Shown here one piece after another: positions 19,324 to 29,640 of a DNA stretch of 64,000 nt. Positions within the stretch are counted from its first letter, which is position 1; every line of letters starts with the position of its first letter. Below the pieces are notes generated by a model. That model was not told the DNA's origin. It ran no database searches and worked only from the letters and a program-made list of their open reading frames with translations. A program made the translations under genes and the position numbers. Source of the stretch: Bog-756 sp963813525 (GTDB lineage: Bacteria; Actinomycetota; Acidimicrobiia; Acidimicrobiales; RAAP-2); assembly GCA_963813525.1 (NCBI GenBank), contig CAWEZI010000005.1, positions 2,418,001 through 2,482,000 on the forward strand, given 5' to 3'.

Positions 19324-20958
19324 ATGTTGAGCACCATGCAGGACGCCCCACTGTTGGTGAGCGGCATTCTCCGACACGGTCAGAACGTCTACGGGGACAG
19401 CCGGGTCCTCACCATCACCGGCCCTGACGCCTCGGCCACCGACGTCTCCTTCACCGAGGTGGCCGCCCGGTCGGAGCAGCTGGCCAAGGCCCTGGCCCGG
19501 ATCGGGGTGGGGGACAGCGACCGGGTGGGGACCTTCCTGTGGAACAACCAGACCCACCTCGAGGCCTACCTGGCCATTCCGGCCATGGGCGCCGTCCTCC
19601 ACACCCTCAACCTGCGACTCTTCCCCGAGCAGCTGGCCTACGTGATCAACCACGGCGAGGACCAGGTCATCATCGTGGACGACACGCTGGTACCGCTGCT
19701 GGCCCGGGTGCGCGACCAGCTGACCACGGTCAAGCACATCGTGGTGGCGGGCAGCGGTGACCGGTCGGCACTGGGCGAGACCCTGTCCTACGAGGAGATG
19801 GTCCAGGCCGAGGAGCCGGGCTACAGCTGGCCCACCTTCGACGAACGTCAGGCGGCGGCCATGTGCTACACGTCGGGCACCACCGGGAACCCCAAAGGGG
19901 TGGTGTACAGCCACCGTTCGACCACCCTCCACTCGATGGCCATCACCTCGGGATCCTCCCTCGGCATCAACGAGCTCGACCGGGTGCTGTCCATCGTCCC
20001 CATGTTCCATGCCAACGCCTGGGGAACGCCCTACGGCGCCTTCATGACCGGCGCCGACATGATCATGCCCCAGCAGTTCCTGCAGGCCGAGCCGTTGGCC
20101 GCCATGATGGCCCGCCATCGTCCGACCGTGTCGGCCGGTGTGCCCACCATCTGGAACGACCTGCTCCGCTTCGCCCAGACCCACCCGGTGGACATGTCGT
20201 CGATCCGCATCATCACGGCCGGCGGGGCGGCGGTGCCCCGCCAGCTCATCGAGCAGTACCAGGAGACTTTCGGCGTCGAGCTGATACAGGGGTGGGGGAT
20301 GACCGAGACCAGTCCGCTGTGCGCCCTGGCCATCCCGCCCCGGGGAACACCCCCTGAGGAGGAGATCGAGTGGCGGGCCAAAACGGGCCGTGTGGTCCCC
20401 GGCGTCGAGATACGGGTGGTCGGCGAGGACGGTTCGGTTCTCCCCTCCGACGGGGAGTCGCTGGGGGAGTTCGAGGCGCGGGGGCCGTGGATTACCGGGT
20501 CCTACTACCGCGACCCGTCGCCCGAGCGCTTCCACGACGGGTGGCTGCGGACGGGCGACATCGGTACCCTCGACCGCCGGGGCTTCATGCAGATCAGCGA
20601 CCGGACCAAGGACGTGATCAAGTCGGGCGGCGAGTGGATCTCGTCGGTCGAGCTGGAGAACGAGGTCATGGCCCACCCGGCGGTGGTGGAGGCCGCCGTC
20701 ATCGCCGTGCCCGACCAACGGTGGAGCGAGCGCCCCCTGGCCGCCGTGGCCCTGGAAGGTGGAGCCGAGGTCGGACCGGACGAGCTGGTCGAGTTCCTGT
20801 CGGGACGGGTGAGCCGCTGGTGGCTGCCCGAGCGCTGGGTGTTCATCGACGAGATCCCGAAGACCAGCGTGGGCAAGTTCGACAAGAAGGTGCTCCGGGC
20901 AAGCTATGCCGAGGGCGCCCTCGAAGTCGTCGAGGTCGACGTGCCCCGACCGGGCTGA
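19324..20958 (+). CDS. Acyl-CoA synthetase (AMP-forming), medium/long chain
   Basis: A 544-residue ANL-superfamily enzyme that activates a carboxylic acid with ATP and CoA. The P-loop CYTSGTTGNPKGVVYSHRS lies near residue 180, GWGMTETSPL near 322, the hinge region WLRTGDIGTLDRRGFMQISDR near 408, and the C-terminal adenylation lysine in PKTSVGKFDKK. The substrate cannot be fixed from sequence; closest features are those of medium- to long-chain fatty acid ligases. GGGAGG at 19311-19316 supports ATG 19324. A small gene follows eight bases later. Confidence 0.92.
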   Translation: MLSTMQDAPLLVSGILRHGQNVYGDSRVLTITGPDASATDVSFTEVAARSEQLAKALARIGVGDSDRVGTFLWNNQTHLEAYLAIPAMGAVLHTLNLRLFPEQLAYVINHGEDQVIIVDDTLVPLLARVRDQLTTVKHIVVAGSGDRSALGETLSYEEMVQAEEPGYSWPTFDERQAAAMCYTSGTTGNPKGVVYSHRSTTLHSMAITSGSSLGINELDRVLSIVPMFHANAWGTPYGAFMTGADMIMPQQFLQAEPLAAMMARHRPTVSAGVPTIWNDLLRFAQTHPVDMSSIRIITAGGAAVPRQLIEQYQETFGVELIQGWGMTETSPLCALAIPPRGTPPEEEIEWRAKTGRVVPGVEIRVVGEDGSVLPSDGESLGEFEARGPWITGSYYRDPSPERFHDGWLRTGDIGTLDRRGFMQISDRTKDVIKSGGEWISSVELENEVMAHPAVVEAAVIAVPDQRWSERPLAAVALEGGAEVGPDELVEFLSGRVSRWWLPERWVFIDEIPKTSVGKFDKKVLRASYAEGALEVVEVDVPRPG

Positions 20959-20964
20959 CCGGAC

Positions 20965-21195
20965 GTGGCCGACCCCGCGGAGATCGCCGAAAGGCTGGCC
21001 GGCATCGGTGAGGAATTGGCCGATCTGGCCCTCGACCGACTGCGCCTGGCCGCCGACCAGCTGCGGGCCGGTGGGGAGCCGGACCCATCGGTCACCGCCG
21101 AGGAGAAGAGGATCACCCGGGCCCGGCGGTCGGTCGACAAGGCGGTCGTCCTGTTGAACGGACAGCGGTCGTCGCCGGTGGACGACGGCCCCTGA
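20965..21195 (+). CDS. Small conserved helical protein of unknown function
   Basis: A 76-residue, mostly helical, charged protein (MADPAEIAERLAGIGEELADLA at the N-terminus, given in parts). It begins with GTG 20965 six bases after the acyl-CoA ligase stop and is probably cotranscribed. The ordered Leu/Glu/Arg spacing suggests a real coiled or helical-bundle protein. No function is recognised. Confidence 0.6.
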   Translation: MADPAEIAERLAGIGEELADLALDRLRLAADQLRAGGEPDPSVTAEEKRITRARRSVDKAVVLLNGQRSSPVDDGP

Positions 21196-21235
21196 CCGGT
21201 TTCCCTCACCGTCAACCCTCGGGTCGGCCAGCCCG

Positions 21236-21241
21236 TACACT
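21236..21241 (+). promoter_or_regulatory. -10 box for the HicA-like gene
   Basis: TACACT lies about 46 bases before ATG 21288, giving a short leader that includes the AGGGAGGA ribosome site. No clear -35 is seen. Confidence 0.35.
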
Positions 21242-21287
21242 CGGGGCGCCGAGCACGCCGACGCTGCGGGCCGCCAAGGGAGGATCC

Positions 21288-21557
21288 ATGGCCGACGACA
21301 TAAAGCTCAACGGACATCACCGGGTCACGGTCGAGAAGATCTTCCAGCACCCGGTCAGCCACAACATCCAGTGGCACGACGTGATCTCGCTTCTCGAGAG
21401 CGTGGGCCAGGTCAGCGAGGGACACGACGGGCGCTACAAGGTGACCCTGGGGACGGAGACGGAAACGTTGGAAAGACCGTCGGGACACGACGTCAACGAG
21501 CAGATGGTCATCGACCTGCGGCGCATGCTGAAAGGCGCAGGGATCACGAGCGGCTAG
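21288..21557 (+). CDS. Conserved small protein, HicA/YcfA-like fold
   Basis: An 89-residue protein beginning MADDIKLNGHHRVTVEKIF, with IQWHDVISLLESVGQV and a C-terminal VIDLRRMLKGAG. Actinobacteria carry close relatives of unknown function. The beta-alpha pattern resembles the dsRNA-binding-like HicA fold, but the usual HicA catalytic GSHH motif is not evident and there is no adjacent antitoxin, so a toxin role is not supported. AGGGAGGA seven bases upstream gives a strong ribosome site. Confidence 0.75.
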   Translation: MADDIKLNGHHRVTVEKIFQHPVSHNIQWHDVISLLESVGQVSEGHDGRYKVTLGTETETLERPSGHDVNEQMVIDLRRMLKGAGITSG

Positions 21558-21579
21558 ACGGGCGGCGGTGCCGCCGCCC

Positions 21580-22722
21580 TCAGTCGGACGATCCCGAGCG
21601 GTCGGGGCCGATCCGGTTGAGGGCGTCGATGAGCTGGCGGAGCCGCCCGTAGTGGATCTTGTCGAAGCGGAACACCAGCCGGGGGAGATCCAGCCCGTCG
21701 GTCTCCGACCGTTCGGGGGGGAGCGGCTTGGACATCCGCATGACACCGCTGGCGATGATGTCGGCGAAGTCGCGGTTGAGCTCGGCCAGCTCGTCCCGGC
21801 GGGGGGCCACGACCAGACGGATGACCAGCAAGTCGCCCACCCATCGGCAGGACTGGTAGTTGCGGTAGAAGCCGAGGAGCTCGGCCGTGGCCACCTTCAC
21901 GTCGTCGGTTATGAGAAACAGGGCCCGGTCGTCGGCCGAGACCAGGCCGCGGGGCTCGACCTCCTGGCTCATGAAGGTGTCCCAGCCCCGCCAGTAGGTT
22001 CCGCCGGGGACGTCGAGCAGCACCACCGGCGCCGGCTCGGCCTTGCCCGTCTGCAGCAGGGTCAGCAACTCGTAGCCCTCGTCGAGGGTCCCGAACCCGC
22101 CGGGCAGGACCACGTAGCCGTCGGACTCCTTGATGAGCATGAGCTTGCGGGTGAAGAAGTAGCGCATCTCGACCAACTTGGGATCCTGGGCGATGAAGCT
22201 GTTGGCTCCCTGCTCGAAGGGCAGCCGGATGTTGACCCCGATGGAACGGTCGCGACCGGCCCCCTCCATGCCTGCCGCCATTATTCCGGGACCGGCCCCG
22301 GTGACCACCATCCAGTCCTCCGCCGACACCGCACCGGCCAGGTCGCGGGCCGACCGGTAGGCGGGATGGTCGGGCAGTGTGCGGGCCGAGCCGAAGATGG
22401 TGATCTTCCGCCGTCGACGGAAGGGACGGAACACCCGGAAGGCCTCGGCCATCTCGGCCAAGGCCGAGTCGGCCACTTTGAGATCGATGACTTCGGTGCG
22501 GTCGGCGGCCAGGCCGGACACCGTGTCGAGCATGGAGCGGTAGAGGCGCCGCTGGGTGGCGGTCATCGAGGTGGCGTCCAGGGTGTCGAGCAAGGCGGCG
22601 ACCGCGTCGGTCACATCACCGCCGGCGTCGGGCGACTCTGGCGGGGGTTCGGCCGGCACGCCCGTGTCAGTGACCGGCGGTACGACCGCTACCCACGGAC
22701 GGGTGCGGACCGCCCGGCTCAC
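21580..22722 (-). CDS. LOG family protein (Rossmann-fold nucleotide-binding)
   Basis: The 380-residue protein has the lysine-decarboxylase-like/LOG core: ITIFGSAR near residue 108, TGAGPGIMAAGMEGA near 140, and the signature PGGFGTLDE near 208. LOG enzymes release cytokinin-type bases from nucleoside monophosphates; PpnN-type relatives cleave purine nucleotides. The long N- and C-terminal extensions resemble the larger nucleosidase group, but the substrate is unknown. GTG 22722 overlaps the end of cofGH by 56 bases; GTG 22659, just past the cofGH stop, is an alternative start. Confidence 0.85.
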   Translation of the reverse strand: MSRAVRTRPWVAVVPPVTDTGVPAEPPPESPDAGGDVTDAVAALLDTLDATSMTATQRRLYRSMLDTVSGLAADRTEVIDLKVADSALAEMAEAFRVFRPFRRRRKITIFGSARTLPDHPAYRSARDLAGAVSAEDWMVVTGAGPGIMAAGMEGAGRDRSIGVNIRLPFEQGANSFIAQDPKLVEMRYFFTRKLMLIKESDGYVVLPGGFGTLDEGYELLTLLQTGKAEPAPVVLLDVPGGTYWRGWDTFMSQEVEPRGLVSADDRALFLITDDVKVATAELLGFYRNYQSCRWVGDLLVIRLVVAPRRDELAELNRDFADIIASGVMRMSKPLPPERSETDGLDLPRLVFRFDKIHYGRLRQLIDALNRIGPDRSGSSD

Positions 22723-25048
22723 CCACCCGTCCGTACAGGGTGGTCCGTTGGACCAACCGCCGCCCCTCGGCCGTGACCATGTCCTCGAACGCGGCGGCGT
22801 CCATCATCTGTCCGTGGCTGGCCCCCGCGGCGCGGGAGATGTTCTCGTCCATGAGCGTGCCCCCGAGGTCGTTGACCCCGGCCCGCAGGATCTGACGCAC
22901 ACCGCTGACCCCCATCTTGACCCAGCTGGTCTGGATGTTGTCGATCGACCCCCGGTAGGCGATGCGACCGACGGCGTGCATGAGCACCGTCTCGCGGAAA
23001 GTGGGACCACGGCGGGCCTTGCGCCCCAGGTACAGGGGGGTGGCCATGTGCACGAAGGGCAAGGGGACGAACTCGGTGAAACCACCGGTCTGGCTCTGGA
23101 GGTGGCGGGTGCGGACCAGGTGCCGGGCCCACGACCGGGGCTGCTCGATGGCGCCGAACATGATGGTCACGTTGGATCGCAGGCCGACCCCGTGGGCCGT
23201 CCGGTGGGCGAACAGCCACTCCTCGGTGTTGATCTTGTCGGGGCACAGCACGGCCCGTACCGGATCGTCGAGGATCTCGGCCGCCGTGCCCGGCAGGGTC
23301 CGGAGTCCGGCATCACGGAGGAGCACCAGATAGTCGGCCAGGGGCAGGCCCGAACGGCGGGCGCCTTCGGTCACCTCGAGTGCGGTGAAGCCGTGGATGT
23401 GGATGGTGGGTGAGGCCGCCCGCACCGCCCTGGTCACGTCCAGGTAGTACTCGCCGTCGAATTTGGGGTGGATCCCCCCTTGCAGGCAGACCTCGGTGGC
23501 ACCCAACGCTTCGGCCTGCCCGACCCGGTCGGCGATCTCGTCCAGGGTGAGCAGGTAGGGGGCGCCGCGCAGGTTGAGGGACAGAGGCCCTTTGGAGAAG
23601 GCGCAGAACCTGCACTTGAAGGTACAGACGTTGGTGTAGTTGATGTTGCGGTTGACCACGTAGGTGACCTCGTCGCCCACCGTGTCGATGCGGAGCTGGT
23701 CGGCCACTTCGGCCACCGCCCGTACTTCCGGCCCCCGTGCTCCGAACAGCGTGACGATGGCGTCCTCGTCGACCTGCTGGCCCAGGGCTACCCCGGCCAG
23801 CACCTCACCCACGGCACTACCACTGCCGGCCAAGGGGGCCACCGGCAGGGGCTCCAAGTTCGGTTCGATGAGGCGAGGCGGGGGTGTCTCGCCACCCGAA
23901 CACCAGGGGTGATCGCGGCCCAACCCTTCGGCGTCGGAGGCGTCGAGGACCGGGAACCGCATGGGCTCGGCCAGCCACCGCTCGGGGTCGAGGGCGAACT
24001 CCGGATAGAGGGTGAGCCGGGGGGCCAGGGTGAGCCCGGCGGACTCGGTGGTGGCCCGCAGCCTGTCGAGGGTCGGCCATCTGCGTTCGGGGTTCACGTG
24101 GTCGGCGGTGACCGGTGAGACCCCGCCCCAGTCGTCGATGCCCGAGTGGAGGAGGGGGGCCAGATCGTCCGACAGGTTGGGCGGAGCCTGAAGGTGGATG
24201 TCCGGCGGGAGGACCAGACGGGCCACGGCGATGGTCCAGTGGAACTCGTCCGGGGGGCAGGCCGGCCAGCGGTGCATGGCCGTGCCCGGCTTGGGCAGGA
24301 AGTTCTGGATGATGACTTCCTGGACGTGGCCGTGACGCCGGTGGCTGACGGCGATGGCGGCCAGGGCGTCGAGGCGATCGATCCGCGATTCGCCGATGCC
24401 CACCAGCAGGCCGGTGGTGAAGGGGATCTGGGCAACGCCGGCCGCCTCCAGGGTGGCTAGGCGCCTTTCGGGGGCCTTGTCCGGTGCCCCGCGGTGGGCG
24501 GTGAGTCGGGGATTGAGCGACTCGATCATCATCCCCTGGCTGGCTGAAACGGAGCGGAGGCGGATCAGGTCGTGCGGCTCGAGGGCGCCGGCGTTGGCGT
24601 GGGGGAGGAGACCGGTCTCTTCGACCACCACCCGACAGGCCCGCTCGAGGTACTCCACGGTGGAGGCGCACCCCTGTTCGTCGAGCCAGGCCCGGGCCAT
24701 CGGATAGCGGTCCTCGGGCCCCTCGCCCAGGGTGAACAGGGCCTCGTGGCAACCGGCCTCCCGACCGGCCCGGGCGACGGCCCTTACCTCCTCGAGGGAC
24801 AGATAGGGCGCCGACAGGCGGGCCGGAGCTTTGGCGAAGGTGCAGTAGCCACAGCGGTCGCGGCACAGCATGGTCAGCGGGATGAACACCTTGGGCGAGA
24901 AGGTGACCCGGTTGCCGTGGGTTGCCTGGCGCACGTCGCGGGCCCATGACTGCAAGGTCGGGAGGTCCATGTCCACCAGGTCGGCGCCACCCACACCGGC
25001 CGGGGTGCCGGCCACGGTCACGGGGGCGGAGCCAGGGTCGGCGGGCAT
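22667..25048 (-). CDS. fbiC: 7,8-didemethyl-8-hydroxy-5-deazariboflavin (FO) synthase, CofG-CofH fusion
   Basis: FbiC makes FO, the chromophore of coenzyme F420, from tyrosine and a ribityl uracil precursor. The 793-residue protein carries two radical-SAM halves. The CofG half has CRDRCGYC (Cys62, 66, 69), and the CofH half has CTFKCRFC (Cys475, 479, 482), both CxxxCxxC. The fused form is typical of actinobacteria. ATG 25048 is preferred over GTG 25057 because a minus-strand TAAGGT ends seven bases before the ATG. Two F420-type nitroreductases occur later in the window. Confidence 0.96.
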   Translation of the reverse strand: MPADPGSAPVTVAGTPAGVGGADLVDMDLPTLQSWARDVRQATHGNRVTFSPKVFIPLTMLCRDRCGYCTFAKAPARLSAPYLSLEEVRAVARAGREAGCHEALFTLGEGPEDRYPMARAWLDEQGCASTVEYLERACRVVVEETGLLPHANAGALEPHDLIRLRSVSASQGMMIESLNPRLTAHRGAPDKAPERRLATLEAAGVAQIPFTTGLLVGIGESRIDRLDALAAIAVSHRRHGHVQEVIIQNFLPKPGTAMHRWPACPPDEFHWTIAVARLVLPPDIHLQAPPNLSDDLAPLLHSGIDDWGGVSPVTADHVNPERRWPTLDRLRATTESAGLTLAPRLTLYPEFALDPERWLAEPMRFPVLDASDAEGLGRDHPWCSGGETPPPRLIEPNLEPLPVAPLAGSGSAVGEVLAGVALGQQVDEDAIVTLFGARGPEVRAVAEVADQLRIDTVGDEVTYVVNRNINYTNVCTFKCRFCAFSKGPLSLNLRGAPYLLTLDEIADRVGQAEALGATEVCLQGGIHPKFDGEYYLDVTRAVRAASPTIHIHGFTALEVTEGARRSGLPLADYLVLLRDAGLRTLPGTAAEILDDPVRAVLCPDKINTEEWLFAHRTAHGVGLRSNVTIMFGAIEQPRSWARHLVRTRHLQSQTGGFTEFVPLPFVHMATPLYLGRKARRGPTFRETVLMHAVGRIAYRGSIDNIQTSWVKMGVSGVRQILRAGVNDLGGTLMDENISRAAGASHGQMMDAAAFEDMVTAEGRRLVQRTTLYGRVGEPGGPHPSVGSGRTAGH

Positions 25049-25055
25049 CGGCGAC

Positions 25056-25061
25056 ACCTTA
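25056..25061 (-). promoter_or_regulatory. -10 box for leaderless fbiC
   Basis: Minus-strand TAAGGT ends seven bases before ATG 25048. It supports an fbiC promoter separate from the upstream pentose phosphate operon. Confidence 0.42.
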
Positions 25062-25070
25062 TCGGGGGCG

Positions 25071-25805
25071 TCATCGGGACCCTCCGGAAAACACCGTGTC
25101 GCCGGCCGCCGACGTACCCACCAACCAGAGCACCTCGTCTGCCCGCACCCGGGCGGCCGGGAGGTCCTCGCCGGCCGCCATCCGGGCCAGGGGTTCGCTC
25201 TTCGATTCGCCGTCCACGGTGAACACCGCCAGTCGGGCCCGGGTCAGGCCGGGCAGGGTGAGGGTGATCCGATCGTGGAGGTTGTGGCCCAAGGGGTCGC
25301 GGTTGGCCGCCACCAGTACGGCCGGATCGTCGATGGCCAGGGCCACAGAGCCGGGAAACAGGGAAGCGGTGTGCCCGTCGGGCCCGAGTCCGAGGTGGAC
25401 CAGGTCGAAGGCCCCCAGCGGTTCGAGCAGACCCTGGTAGGCGGCGGCGGCCTGGTCGGGTGGTCCGGCCGTGTACATGGGATGGTCCGAACGCACCGGC
25501 CCCACTTTGGCCAGCAGGACTTCGGTGATCATCCGGTGGTTCGAATCGGGATGGTCAGGGGGCACGCAGCGCTCGTCACCCATATAGACATCGACCGCCC
25601 CCCAGCCAGAAGGCGATGGTTCCCCCTGCCCGCTCAGCACGGCCAGCCGGCGGTAGCACGCCTCGGCCGTTCCGCCCCCGGACAGGAACAGCGAAAAGCC
25701 ACCGTCACCGTCTCCGGCGGCGGCGGCCAGGCGGGTGGCCACCAGGCGGGCGAAGGCGTCGGGCACCGAGTCGACCAGCTCGACGCGTCCGGGCAGACCG
25801 CTCAT
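25071..25805 (-). CDS. pgl: 6-phosphogluconolactonase
   Basis: Pgl hydrolyses 6-phosphogluconolactone, the product of Zwf. The 244-residue protein shows the NagB/Pgl signatures FSLFLSGGGTAEACYRRL (about 38-55), VYMGDERCVPPDHPDSN (about 75-92), and VHLGLGPDGHTASLFPG (about 137-153). ATG 25805 overlaps the zwf stop by four bases (ATGA), so it is translationally coupled to zwf. Confidence 0.94.
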   Translation of the reverse strand: MSGLPGRVELVDSVPDAFARLVATRLAAAAGDGDGGFSLFLSGGGTAEACYRRLAVLSGQGEPSPSGWGAVDVYMGDERCVPPDHPDSNHRMITEVLLAKVGPVRSDHPMYTAGPPDQAAAAYQGLLEPLGAFDLVHLGLGPDGHTASLFPGSVALAIDDPAVLVAANRDPLGHNLHDRITLTLPGLTRARLAVFTVDGESKSEPLARMAAGEDLPAARVRADEVLWLVGTSAAGDTVFSGGSR

Positions 25806-27462
25806 TGGGGAAGCTCGGTGAGCCGCCCCCCACTCAGCTCGAGGTCGATGACCGGATTGCGCCACTCGTCGCCGGCGCTCTGGACCAGCAGCGCGGCCAG
25901 GTGGGGTCCCCAGGTGCCGGCCGGGTAGAACTGCATGGCCACACCCGGCTCGGACCAGGCGGTGAGGTAGGGGTCCACGATCCTCCAGGCTTGCTGCACC
26001 TCGTCGCTGCGGATGAAGAGAGTGGCGTCGCCCACCATGGCGTCGTGGATGAGGCGCTCATAACCGTCGGCCGCCTCGACGCCGGCAAAGGCGTCGGCGT
26101 AGGAGAAGTCCATGGCCACCGACCGGAGGTGGAACCTTTCGCCGGGCACCTTGGCCCCGAACTCCAGGCTGATGCCTTCGTCGGGCTGGATGCGGAGGAT
26201 GAGGGTGTTGGGCCGGAGGTCGCGGCTGGTCCGGTGATCGAACAGGAGGAAAGGCACCTGGCGGAAGGTGAGGGCCACCTCGGTGACCCGGGCCGGCAGC
26301 CGTTTTCCCGTCCGTACGAAAATGGGGACACCGGCCCACCGCCAGTTCTCCACCCGTAGCCGGAGGGCCATGTAGGTTTCGGTCTGGCTGTCGGGAGCGA
26401 CGTCCTCCTCCTGCCGGTAGCCGATGACCTTGGTGCCGTCGATCACGCCCGCCGTGTACTGGGCCCGCACCGCCTTGTCCACCGCCTCGTCGGGAGTGGG
26501 GATGTCGACGGCGTGCAACAGCTTGACCTTCTCGTCGCGGATGCGGTCGGCGTCGGTACTGGTGGGGGACTCCATGAGCGTCAGAGCCAACACCTGCATG
26601 ACGTGGTTCTGCACGATGTCGCGCAGCGCCCCCGCCGTCTCGTAGAACCCGCCCCGGTGCTCGACGCCCAGACTCTCGGCCACCGTTATCTGGACCTGTT
26701 CGACGTAGCGTCGGTTCCAGATGGGCTCGAAGATGGCGTTGGCGAAGCGGAGGGCCAGGACGTTCTGCACCGTCTCCTTGCCCATGTAGTGGTCGATCCG
26801 GAAGATCTGGTTTTCTTCGAAGGCGGCGTGCATCTGCTGGTCGAGGGCCAACGCACTGGCCAGGTCCCGTCCGTAGGGCTTCTCCACCACCACCCGCACG
26901 AAAGAGCCTCCCTCGGCCGGTCGGGTGCAGGCGTGCTGGGCCAGCGCCCCAGCCACCAGGCCGAACACACTGGGGATGGTGGCCAGGTAGTAGAGGCGGT
27001 TGCCCCCGGTCCCGTTGACACGGTCGGCCTCGTCCAAGTGGTCCTTCAGCCGAGCGAAGGTGTCCGGGTCGTCGTACTCGCCGGCCACGTACTTGAACCC
27101 GTCGGTCAGCGTCTTCCATTTGGGGCCGCCTTCGGGGGTGGTTTCGGCCACGTGGGCCCGGAAGTCGTCGTCGGACCACTTGGTGCGGGCCACGCCGATG
27201 ACGGTGAAGCCGTTGTCGAGGACCCCCCGGTCGGCCAGGCGGGCCAGGGCGGGCAGGATCTTGCGGGCGGTGAGGTCCCCGGAGGCACCGAAGATGACCA
27301 TGGCCACCGGTGGGGCTTTGGACAGCACCGGCGGCAGCGTCCGCCTCTTGTTCTGGACCAGGGCCGCCGTTCCGGTGCCCTCGGTGGCGGCGTCGTCGGT
27401 GGCGGCGTCGTCGCCCTCGGTGTCGTCCGGGGCGGCGGGGGCGTCGGCAGCGGGGGCCGTGC

Positions 27463-27466
<4 letters not shown>
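25802..27466 (-). CDS. zwf: Glucose-6-phosphate 1-dehydrogenase
   Basis: Zwf oxidises glucose 6-phosphate with NADP (or NAD) in the first step of the oxidative pentose phosphate pathway. The 554-residue protein has an Ala/Asp-rich N-terminal extension of about 50 residues, then VIFGASGDLTARK for the dinucleotide, EKPYGRD, and the active-site RIDHYMGKE around residue 225. An opcA gene, common beside zwf in actinobacteria, is absent from the cluster. ATG 27466 overlaps the gnd stop by four bases, coupling the two. Confidence 0.95.
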
Positions 27467-28398
<932 letters not shown>

Positions 28399-28486
28399 AG
28401 CGGTCTCCTCATTTTCCTCACGTTGTGTTGTGGTGACATCGGTGGTTCATGCCGTGGCCATGGGGCCCAACGGCGTGATCCGCAGG

Positions 28487-29612
28487 CTACGGACGACCGG
28501 CGAGCTGCCCGGCCTTTTCGGACAGCGACTGCATGAGCTCGTCGAACGAGGCGGCGAAGGATGCGACACCCTCGGACTCGAGCACCTGGGCCACATCTTC
28601 CATGTGGATGCCGGCCGAGGCCAGATCGGCGATGACCTGATCGGACCCGGCATAGTCGGTGTCGACGGTGCGGGCCACGTGCCCGTGGTCGAGGAAGTCG
28701 GCCACGGTGGCATCGGGCATGGTGTTGACCGTGTGGGGCCCGATCAGTGTGTCCACGTAGGCCAGGTCGGGGTAGGCCGGGTTCTTGGTCGAGGTCGACG
28801 CCCACAACGGGCGCTGGACCCGACCGCCCAATGCGGCCAGGGCCTCCCACCGCTCGCCGGCGAACTGCTGGGTGAACAGGCGGTAGGCCAGTCGGGCCTG
28901 GGCCACCGCCGCCTTCCCCCGTAGGGCCAGCAGGCGCTCGGCGTCGGGTGCGCCCGAGGCGGCCGCCTCGAGGCGGCGGTCGACCTCGGTGTCGACCCTG
29001 CTCACGAAGAAGGAAGCCACACTGGCCACATGGGAGAGGTCGCTTCCGGCCGGAGGCGGCCAGCGACTCCAGTCCGGCCAGGTAGGCCTCGATGACCTCG
29101 GCGTAACGGGTCAGGCTGAAGATGAGGGTGACATTGATGCTGCGGCCCTCGCTGATCATCTGACGAATGGAGGGAACGCACTCGGGGGTGGCCGGTATCT
29201 TGACCAGGGCGTTGGGCTTGTCGATGCGCTGGTGGAGGGAACGGGCGGCCCGGATGGTGCCTTCGGTGTCGTGGGCCAGGGAGGGGGCCACCTCCACAGA
29301 GACGTAGCCGTCACCCCCGTCGGAGGAGTCATAGACCGGCCGGAGGATGGTCAGCGCCGCCTCGATGTCGTCGACCACCAGGTCCCAGTAGGCGTCCTCG
29401 ACCGACTTGGTGCGGATGAGTTCACGGAATTCCTGGTCGTAGGTGTCCTGACCGGAGATGGCCTTGGCGAAGATGGTGGGATTGGATGTGATCCCCCGGA
29501 TCCCCTCCGCCACCAGACCGGCCATGGTGCCGTTCTGCAGCCAGTCCCGCCGCATGTTGTCGAGCCAGGGGCTCTGGCCCTGTTGTTGGTAGAGGTCGGT
29601 GAGTGTGGTCAC
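28487..29612 (-). CDS. tal: Transaldolase, reading frame interrupted by an apparent one-base insertion
   Basis: Tal moves a dihydroxyacetone unit between sugar phosphates. From GTG 29612 the first 188 codons are normal, with TSNPTIFAKAI and the Schiff-base Lys138 in NALVKIPATPE. After LESLAASG at 29049 this frame goes wrong, while the next frame continues with DLSHVASVASFFVSRVD and runs to the true end at 28487. The join lies in CCGGCCGG (29046-29053), where one extra base would explain it. All catalytic parts are present across the two frames. A sequencing error is likelier than a real lesion because the pathway operon is otherwise intact. Confidence 0.88.
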
Positions 29613-29640
29613 GGCATTCCTTTCGGCCGGGGGGGAACGG

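Noticed and set aside
21288..21557. HicA-type toxin
   Set aside because: Fold resemblance only; no catalytic GSHH-like motif and no antitoxin next to it.
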